Shown in pieces: positions 1 through 5,562 of a stretch of 13,302 bases of DNA; within the stretch, counting starts at the first letter, position 1; each line of letters begins with the position of its first letter. Source of the stretch: Baffinella frigidus (lineage: Eukaryota > Cryptophyceae > Cryptomonadales > Baffinellaceae); NCBI GenBank assembly GCA_026770585.1, contig MU646374.1, positions 598,285 to 611,586 on the forward strand. The letters are read 5' to 3'. The notes under the pieces are model-generated. The model was given only the letters and a program-made list of their open reading frames with translations, was not told the DNA's origin and searched no databases. The position numbers were made by a program, and so were the translations under genes.

Positions 1-90
1 TTAGGGTTTAGGGTTTAGGGTTTAGTTTTCAGGGTTTAGGGTTTAGGGTGCAGGGTGTAGGGTTTAGGGTAGGGTTTAGGGTTTGGTACC
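1..90 (+). repeat. Degenerate telomere-like TTTAGGG tract
   Basis: About twelve heptamers of TTTAGGG type, with variants such as TTTCAGGG and TGTAGGG. The G-rich strand runs 5' to 3' into the window. A true left chromosome end would show CCCTAAA here, so I read this as an interstitial or decayed tract and not a terminus. Confidence 0.85.
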
Positions 91-1197
91 CAGGAGAGAG
101 AAAGGTCTCCCCCAGGGGGCAGGTCTCTTGGCATGCGTGACTCGCGGCGTTCGGGGGACGGCGGATCCTGGTTTAGGGACGGGATGAGGTGTGGATACTG
201 CTGCTGACTGGACGAGATGAGACATGTGCACGCTTATATGACTGGACGAGATGAGATGTGTACACTTGTGCTGACTGGACGAGATGAGATGTATACACTG
301 GACCTGCCGCCCGCGTGCCTCCGTGGAAAGGTCTCCCCCAGGGGGGAGGTCTCCCGGCATGCGTGACTCGCGGCGTCACTCGGGGAACGGCGGATCCTGG
401 ATGTGAGCGGACGAGATGAGATGGGCACACTTGGAGATGAGATGTGCACACTTGTGCTGACTGGACGAGATGAGATGTGTACACTGGATCTGACTGGACG
501 GGATGAGATATGCACACTGGATCTGATTGGGAGAGGTCTCCCGGCATGCGTGACTTGCGGTGCCGCTCGGGGAATGGCGGATCCTGGACACGACCGGACG
601 AGATGAGATGTGTGCACACTTTGAGATGAGATGTGCACACTTGTGCTGACTGGACGGAATGAGATGTGTACACTGGATCTGACTGGACGGGATGAGATAT
701 GCACACTGGATCTGACTGGGAGAGGTCTCCCGGCATGCGTGACTCGCGGCATGGTGGCCGCTCGGGGGACGGCGGATCCTAGATGTGAGCGGACGAGATG
801 AGATGGGCACACTTGTGCTGACGTAATGAGGTATATACACTGTATTCGAATGGGACATATATATATAAATACACTGTATTGGAATGGGATATATAGATAT
901 ACACTGTATCGGAAAGAGATATATGGACGGAATGAGATGTGTACAATGTATCTGACTGGACGGGATGAGATATGCACACTGGATCTGACTGGGAGATGTC
1001 TCCTGGCATGAGTGACTCGCGGCGTGGTTGGTGTTTGTGTCCTTCGGGGGACGGCGGATCCTGGATGTGGGCGGACGAGACGAGGTGTGGATACTTGTGC
1101 TGACGGGACGGAATGAGATGTGTACACTTGTGCTGACTGGACGGGATGAGATATGTACACTGCTGCTGACCGGTTGAGATGAGATGCGTGTAGCACA
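91..1197. repeat. 33-bp minisatellite in higher-order blocks
   Basis: The basic unit is about 33 bp (core GACTGGACGAGATGAGATGT followed by GTACACTTGT). Units are grouped into blocks separated by a conserved anchor beginning GGCATGCGTGACTCGCGGCG, found near 130, 356, 543, 732 and 1005, so block length varies from about 187 to 273 bp. Each anchor ends with GGCGGATCCT and is usually preceded by GGTCTCCC. A diverged, AT-rich group of units occupies about 826-945. Because 33 is a multiple of three, the minus strand stays open in several frames and reads as an 11-residue repeat (for example SHLVQSAQVCT). The longest such frame, 234-1382, runs 382 codons. I see no family signature and regard the frames as by-products of the array. 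Confidence 0.9.
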
Positions 1198-1601
1198 TCT
1201 GAGGGGCCATTAGCCTCCCTTCTCACCAGATGGAGTGATTGCTGGTAAGGACACCTCCCATAGTTGTCATTGTTACATTGACAACAATGGGTATACGTTC
1301 CCCGCTTTTTCCGGATGTCAATGATGACTACGTTTGTCGCCGATTGAACAGTTGTCATCATTGAAAGTAATTTTCGTTGCAAATCGGATCAAAGATCCCT
1401 GGCATCGATTGAACACTTGGCATCGTTGATAGCGAAACTTTTCATATCGCACAACACAAGGTCTCATCATGAACACCAGAAGGTGTCATTATTGACAACC
1501 ACAATGAAGTTGTCATTAGTGGCAACGTCATTCTTGACAACAATAGATATAGGTTCAAAATCTCGCATCAACACACGGTTTCATTACTGACAGCGTGCCC
1601 C
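1198..1601. other. Non-coding stretch with GTTGTCA/TGACAAC motifs
   Basis: No gene seen. The stretch carries repeated variants of GTTGTCATT and TTGACAAC, both strands represented, at roughly 1263-1285 (an inverted pair with a 9-bp spacer), 1349-1365, 1483-1500, 1505-1513 and 1524-1536, with weaker matches between. They look like remnants of a short tandem repeat whose unit is itself partly palindromic. Confidence 0.6.
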
Positions 1602-1683
1602 AGAGAAAGAGAGAGATAGAGAGAGAGAAGGCGAGAGAGCGAGCGAGCGAGCGAGAGAGAGAGAGAAAGAGCGAGAGAGAGAG

Positions 1684-1730
<47 letters not shown>
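1602..1730 (+). repeat. (GA)n purine microsatellite
   Basis: Nearly pure purine tract of GA dinucleotides with GCGA interruptions near its left part, ending in GATAGA. It produces serine/leucine-alternating open frames on the minus strand that should not be annotated as proteins. Confidence 0.95.
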
Positions 1731-1796
1731 ATCGTGCCATACCTGCAGAGCGATAGACACGCGCCGTTTCCCCAAGGGAGGCACGCTGCCTTATCC
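1731..1796. repeat. Module next to GA tract, copy 1
   Basis: About 65 bp beginning ATCGTGCCATACCTGCAGAG directly after the GA tract. A second copy follows the second GA tract at about 2122-2187 (same start, small differences), so GA tract plus module was duplicated as a unit. Confidence 0.8.
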
Positions 1797-1799
1797 GTT

Positions 1800-2060
1800 G
1801 GAACCCCCCTATGTCCCTACAGATTACCTACCGTAGGGTCGTCTTATCGCTTAAGGGTTATTCCCGAATATCGCTTAGGGGTTATTCCCCGAAGCTGTGG
1901 AGAGTGTCACACAGAAAGACGGGATCGTGCCGTAGGAACCCCCCTATGTCCCTACGGATTACCTACCGTAGGGTCGTATGTCCCGCTTATGGGCTATTCA
2001 GAAAGCCCTTTGTAGTCCGCTGTGGAGAGTGTCACACAGAGAGACGGGATAAAACAGCAC
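1800..2060. repeat. 135-bp tandem duplication with CCCTACGG palindrome
   Basis: Two direct copies start at 1800 and 1935 (GGAACCCCCCTATGTCCCTA) and share a right part containing GTGGAGAGTGTCACACAGA. The second copy carries the inverted pair CCCTACGG (1950-1957) and CCGTAGGG (1966-1973). Open frames on the plus strand (1734-2015, 1811-2209) cross both copies and the GA tract and show no domain. Confidence 0.8.
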
Positions 2061-2064
2061 CTAT

Positions 2065-2075
2065 AGAGGGAGAGA

Positions 2076-2117
<42 letters not shown>
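2065..2117 (+). repeat. (GA)n purine microsatellite, second
   Basis: Second GA dinucleotide run, closely matching the one at 1602-1730 but shorter, followed by the second copy of the ATCGTGCCATACCTGCAGAG module. Confidence 0.95.
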
Positions 2118-2119
<2 letters not shown>

Positions 2120-2121
2120 TG

Positions 2122-2187
2122 GAATCGTGCCATACCTGCAGAGAGATTGACACGTGTCGTTTCCCCAAGGGAGAGACGCTTCGCTTC
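2122..2187. repeat. Module next to GA tract, copy 2
   Basis: Second copy of the 65-bp module at 1731-1796. It shares the start and the stretch CGTTTCCCCAAGGGAG, with several substitutions. Confidence 0.8.
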
Positions 2188-2199
2188 CGGTTCCCTGTT

Positions 2200-2530
2200 T
2201 AGGGTTTAGAGTTGAGGGTTTAGGCTAAAGTTCAGGGGTTGGGTGAAGTTCAGTGGTTGGGCTAAAGTTCAGGGTTTAGGCTCAAGACAAGGGTTGAGGC
2301 TAAAGTTCCGGGTCTAGGCGAACCTTCAGAGTTTAAGCTAAGGTTCAGGGTTTGGGCTCAAGTTCAGGGTTTACGCTAAAAATCAGGGTTTAGGTTAAAG
2401 TTCAGGGTTTAGGCTAAGGTTCAGGGTTGGGGCTAAAGTTCAAGGTTTTGGCCAAAGTTCAGGGTTTGCACTAAAGTTCCGGGTTTAGGCTCAAGTTCAG
2501 GGTTTAGGCTAAAATTTAGGCTGAAGGGCA
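2200..2530 (+). repeat. 19-bp minisatellite derived from telomere-like repeat
   Basis: About sixteen head-to-tail units of 19 bp with consensus TTTAGGCTAAAGTTCAGGG. Each unit ends in AGGG followed by TTT, so it contains a telomere-like heptamer plus a 12-bp insert. Units differ by a few substitutions and rare single-base length changes. Confidence 0.9.
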
Positions 2531-2742
2531 GAACATGTCACCAGTCCTGATGGGGAAACACCAAGCGAGTAATGAAGATACAGACGATGCAGCTTGCGAG
2601 TAGTGATGAGACATAGCGATATTGGTAATCTATTGCCAAACAACCAGCGTCAGCACTGCACATGCCTTACGCATCGTGCTACATACTGTACCCCGTGTCG
2701 GCCGCTCTCACGCGCTTTTCCCGGATGGATTCTATCTCCACG
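2531..2742. other. Unassigned stretch
   Basis: Apparently single-copy sequence. I see no domain, convincing gene or RNA. A 68-codon plus-strand frame (2622-2828) runs on into the inverted repeat to its right and has no recognisable features. Confidence 0.5.
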
Positions 2743-2830
2743 TCCTATGGATGAGGCATAAGAAGAAGCCTTCTGCTGCCTTCTTCTTAGCCTCGTGCTG
2801 CCTTCTTCTTCTTATGCCTCATCCCTAGGA
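2743..2830. repeat. Inverted repeat with 26-bp arms
   Basis: Arms 2743-2768 and 2805-2830 are reverse complements with one mismatch; the inner 20 bp (GGATGAGGCATAAGAAGAAG) match perfectly. The 36-bp spacer holds further CCTTCTTCTT copies, so part of the symmetry may come from a short purine/pyrimidine repeat. Confidence 0.85.
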
Positions 2831-3054
2831 GGCAGCACGGAGCTAGGTCCTGCTCATACACAGCCTTGGTAGGTGTGCATATGTGGCGGCCGTGTTGGAA
2901 GAGCGCTGCGCACCGAGACAAAAGTCGAGATTGGGACGTCTCAAAGCAAAAGTGGAACCTCTGTTAACTTAAGAAGTAACAGTGGAGGTCTCTCTATGAT
3001 ATCTCATAACCTGTTGATAGTAATAAAGACCTCTCTCTCTGGTGCTGGGAATAA
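2831..3054. other. Intergenic stretch with CTCATAACCTGTTG repeat
   Basis: No gene seen. The piece TCTCATAACCTGTTGATAGTAA near 3001 recurs near 3847 as ACTCATAACCTGTTGGTAGTAA, showing that this stretch and 3780-3880 share ancestry. Confidence 0.5.
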
Positions 3055-3245
3055 CCACACGAGAATGCAAGAGGGGGCTATATGAAACCAAGACACTTTG
3101 ATATATGGCGCTTGTGTAGTAACTTTCATTGCCCTTGGAGCCACTGAAGCCATGAGTAGCCCAGTTGCGAGGTTGGAACACCCTATCCTGGTACAAAGTT
3201 TTACGACCCCACATGTAAATAGGCCCCTCTAGCATTCTCGAGTGG
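3055..3245. mobile_element. Candidate element with 24-bp terminal inverted repeats
   Basis: Left end 3055-3078 (starting CCACACGAGAATGC) and right end 3222-3245 (ending GCATTCTCGAGTGG) are reverse complements at 21 of 24 positions. There is no coding capacity for a transposase, so this would be a non-autonomous element. Both halves recur at about 6320-6505, where the left half is inverted relative to the right half. The GTGTAGTAACTTTC segment inside it also recurs near 4225. I did not find a clear target-site duplication. Confidence 0.6.
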
Positions 3246-3310
3246 AAAGGTCTCTTTCTAGTGCTCCTAGCAAGAAAGGTCTCTCTCTGTTGCAAGTAAC
3301 AAAGGCCTCT

Positions 3311-3960
3311 CTCACCAGAGCGCAGCGCTGATGGCTTGAGGTCCATCTCAGGCCTATCTCAGGTCTATCTCAGGTCTGTATCAGGTCTATCTCAGGTCTA
3401 TTTAAGGTCTATCTCAGGTCTATTTCATGTAACAAAGGTCTCTCTCACCAGAGCGCAGCGCTGACGGCGGAGATGACTGCCGCCCCACCGACGGAGAGTG
3501 CCGACCTCCCGAGGGAGAGCGGGCGGTGCGCGGACCCTACGGCACCCCCACGGACCCTACGGTAAGAAATCCCTAGGGACCTATGGGGACCTAGGAATTT
3601 GCTACGGGAGATCGGGACGGCCCATGCACGGTCTCGTTGTGCCTTATTCGGGTTGAACGAATATCGTCAAGTTGACAGTCCGGGTGCACGGTACAGATCC
3701 GTCAACTTTGGAACGTCGCTCACCAGAGCGCAATGCTGACGGCGGAGACCGGCCTACTGACGGAGATTGGTGACGACCTCCCGACGGAGAGTCACGTCCT
3801 AGTGTACATACATGGTGGCCGTGATGGTAGCAACGAACGTCTCTCTCTGATAACTCATAACCTGTTGGTAGTAACTATCTCACCAGAGCGTAATGCGGAC
3901 GGCGGAGATGACTGCCGCCCCACCGACGGAGAGTGACGACTTCTCGACGGAGAGCGGGAG
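3311..3960 (+). repeat. Family of CTCACCAGAGCGC repeats
   Basis: Four copies start with CTCACCAGAGCG near 3311, 3444, 3719 and 3879. Most continue into GCTGACGGCGGAGA and GACTGCCGCCCCACCGACGG. Between them lie unrelated pieces, including CGGACCCTACGG copies near 3532-3562 and an AAATCCCTAGG/CCTAGGAATTT inverted pair (3567-3577, 3590-3600). A 67-codon plus frame (3733-3936) spans two copies and has no recognisable domain. Confidence 0.75.
3341..3429 (+). repeat. 11-bp tandem repeat
   Basis: About eight units of CTATCTCAGGT with single-base variants (GTCTGTATCAG, CTATTTAAGGT). It sits between the first two CTCACCAGAGCGC copies. Confidence 0.9.
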
Positions 3961-4175
3961 TACGCAGGGGAGCGTCCTTTCGACGACGCGGGCGCTGCAA
4001 AAGTCAATTTCTTCAGGTTTTCAGGTCAATTCTTTCAGGTTTTCAGGTTTCAAAAGTCAATTTCTTCAGGTTGTTTGGATAGCCCGGGCTCGTCTTGGTC
4101 AAAAGTTGACAAAGGGCTCCAAGAACGGGCAGGGGAGCGTCCTTTCGATGACGCGGGGCTTGCACCACACGAGGC
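3961..4175 (+). repeat. Partial duplication and CAGGTTT repeats
   Basis: The piece CAGGGGAGCGTCCTTTCGA occurs near 3966 and again near 4130. AAAAGTCAATTTCTTCAGGT occurs near 3999 and 4050, separated by copies of TTTTCAGGT. No protein signature in the open frames here. Confidence 0.7.
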
Positions 4176-4245
4176 GCATCCATCACCCTTTTTAAAACCT
4201 GGGGGGCTGTACAAGCGAGGCAGTGTGTAGTAATTTTCATATGTT

Positions 4246-4286
4246 TGGTCACGTGGCTACACGTTTTTCGTGTAGCCACGTGACCA
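4246..4286. repeat. Perfect 18-bp hairpin
   Basis: Arms 4246-4263 and 4269-4286 are exact reverse complements (GGTCACGTGGCTACACG and its complement, plus a closing T-A pair) around a five-T loop. The 60 bp to its left align with the flank of another GGTCACGT hairpin at 6284-6331, so both belong to one dispersed hairpin family. Confidence 0.9.
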
Positions 4287-4905
4287 CTTCCTTACACATC
4301 GCGTACAATCGACATTTAAAAAGAGTGTTGGAACAGCCTCGTGTGGCAGAGGCGGCCCTGTTCGAGGACCGCCGACCTGTTGTTTTTGTGTGATTCGTTG
4401 GGATGAGAGAGCGATTCATCAGTTTAACCCAGTCTAGACAGGAGGCGTTGGGTTTCGACAGGCAAGATCTGTTTTCGACAGGCAAGATCTGGTCTTTACA
4501 GGCAAGATGCGGGTTCGGGAGGGGCGACCTTTGGACGATGCAGTATCCTTCCGAACAGAAGAAGCGGTGTCTTTCCTCTTCTTGCCCGATGCCTGATGCA
4601 GGGTCGGTTGTAAGACCGAATCCAGGCTCATAACCGGATAGCGAATCCAGGCTCATAACCGGATAGCTGTAAGACCGACACCCCGAGAGACCCAATCCTC
4701 TTTGTACCCCGGGGGTTTGGACGATGTGGTATCCTTCCGACCGGAAGATGCTGTATCTTACCTCTTCTTGCCGGATTCCTGATGCAGGGGCATTTGTAAG
4801 ACCGAGTTCAGGCTCGTAGACCTGTGGATCACTAACCTCTAGGCTGGAGAGTAGTAAAGAAGAAAGGAAGAAGTAAGGCCGAAAACACGAGGGGCATAAT
4901 CTCAC
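4249..4905 (-). CDS. Doubtful repetitive ORF, 218 codons
   Basis: The frame is open from an ATG at 4905 to 4249 but is unlikely to be a gene. Its first part contains a tandem duplication of about 186 bp (62 codons), in which the unit reading GLTNAPASGIRQEE is followed by GLTTDPASGIGQEE, each ending in SEGYxIVQ. A further partial copy of the same DNA repeat lies outside the frame at about 4927-4978. The middle covers three 20-bp repeats (4452-4511), and the last part runs into the 4246-4286 hairpin. I recognise no domain, signal peptide or membrane segment. It could be an exon of an unknown repeat protein; a period divisible by three that happens to stay open is more likely. Confidence 0.2.
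   Translation of the reverse strand: MRLCPSCFRPYFFLSSLLLSSLEVSDPQVYEPELGLTNAPASGIRQEEVRYSIFRSEGYHIVQTPGVQRGLGLSGCRSYSYPVMSLDSLSGYEPGFGLTTDPASGIGQEEERHRFFCSEGYCIVQRSPLPNPHLACKDQILPVENRSCLSKPNASCLDWVKLMNRSLIPTNHTKTTGRRSSNRAASATRGCSNTLFKCRLYAMCKEVVTWLHEKRVAT
4452..4511 (+). repeat. Three 20-bp direct repeats
   Basis: Three consecutive units of TTTCGACAGGCAAGATCTG type, the third with substitutions. Confidence 0.85.
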
Positions 4906-4980
4906 AGGGAAACGGTTTTAATTTCGGACGGTTGTACGACCGACACCCTGAGAGACTCAATCCTCTTTGTACCCCGGGGT
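4531..4980 (+). repeat. 186-bp tandem duplication plus partial third copy
   Basis: TTTGGACGATGCAGTATCCT near 4531 recurs near 4717. The right part (TAAGACCGACACCCCGAGAG through CTCTTTGTACCCCGG) occurs near 4670 and 4935. Inside, GAATCCAGGCTCATAACCGG is directly repeated. Confidence 0.8.
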
Positions 4981-5052
4981 TCATAGTTAAGAGGGGAGTT
5001 CTGGCGTGGTGTGGTGTTCATGTTTTAGAGGGGGGGTTGTGGCGGGACGGAC

Positions 5053-5095
5053 CGGGCGGGTGTGCTTGTACGCCAGTGTTTTCATGCGGTTGTTG
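5053..5095 (-). pseudogene. Partial copy of LRR exon 7 end
   Basis: The minus strand reads NNRMKTLAYKHTRP, matching the last residues of the exon at 5428-5562 (NNRMKTLADKQVRP). It is followed by a GT at 5052-5051. The upstream part of the exon is missing and replaced by CTCTAAACC-type sequence. Two such copies support placing the real exon border after the RP codon pair. Confidence 0.6.
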
Positions 5096-5177
5096 AGGTT
5101 TAGAGTCGGTTTCAGACCGGGGTGTGGTTGAGAGGGGAGTTCGGACTGGTTGTTATGGTTTGGAGGGGGTTTCAGAC

Positions 5178-5218
5178 CGTGCGGACTCGCTTATCTGTGA
5201 GAGTCTTCATATTTGAGA
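5178..5218 (-). pseudogene. Second partial copy of LRR exon 7 end
   Basis: The minus strand reads MKTLTDKRVRT and is followed by GT at 5177-5176. It matches the end of the exon at 5428-5562, with a small deletion just upstream of the methionine codon. Confidence 0.5.
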
Positions 5219-5274
5219 GGAGGAGGGTTTTGTGGCTTGGGGCGTATGGTTCAGAGGGGGCGTGCGATCCAAAG

Positions 5275-5427
5275 TTTAGGGTTTAGGGTTTAGGGTTTAG
5301 GGTTTAGGGTTTAGGGTTTAGGGTTTAGGGTTTAGGGTTTAGGGTTTAAGGTTTAAGGTTTAAGGTTTAAAGTTTAAGGTTTGGGGTTTAGGGTTAAGGG
5401 GTTTAGGGTTTGGGGTTTATGGTTAAC
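5275..5427 (+). repeat. Telomere-like array, ten perfect TTTAGGG units
   Basis: Ten uninterrupted TTTAGGG heptamers (5275-5344) are followed by TTTAAGG variants and TTTGGGG-like units. This is the cleanest telomeric tract in the window. It ends within a few bases of the donor of the LRR exon at 5428-5562, so the intron on that side is telomere-like from its first bases. Confidence 0.95.
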
Positions 5428-5562
5428 CGGGCGGACTTGCTTGTCTGCCAGGGTCTTCATGCGGTTGTTCGAGAGCAAGAGGCGCTTGATGTCCGGAATC
5501 GGCAGGATCTCGTAGTCGATACTCTCCAGGTTGAGGGCGCGGAGATCGAGGGTAGAGGTCGC
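5428..5562 (-). CDS. LRR gene exon 7
   Basis: Exon of 135 bp, phase 0 at both ends, 45 codons. The acceptor is ATCCCACAG and the donor is GTTAAC. It encodes STLDLRALNLESIDYEIL followed by a full LRR strand, IKRLLLSNNRMKTL. An alternative donor at 5436-5435 (GTCCGC) would shorten it by three codons. I prefer 5428 because two extra copies of the exon end stay similar up to the RP codons and then show GT. Telomere-like sequence lies on both sides. The next exon downstream was not found. Confidence 0.75.

Larger units (their letters stand above)
4981..5274. other. GT-rich stretch with two exon-end copies
   Basis: Imperfect repeats of GAGGGGAGTTC and GGTTTCAGACCG type fill this stretch. Apart from the two short LRR exon-end copies annotated separately, I see no gene. 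Confidence 0.5.

Noticed and set aside
1-90. Left chromosome end
   Set aside because: Orientation is wrong for a terminus at the left (would need CCCTAAA on this strand), the tract is short and degenerate, and similar tracts occur throughout the window.
91-1197. CRISPR-like array
   Set aside because: Units are contiguous and diverged, without unique spacers of constant length, and the context is eukaryotic.
234-1382. 382-codon open frame on the minus strand
   Set aside because: It covers the 33-bp array and the palindromic stretch beside it. The peptide is an 11-residue low-complexity repeat with no family signature, and other frames of the same array are open too.
1555-1784. Serine/leucine-rich minus-strand frames
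   Set aside because: Direct translation of the GA dinucleotide tract.
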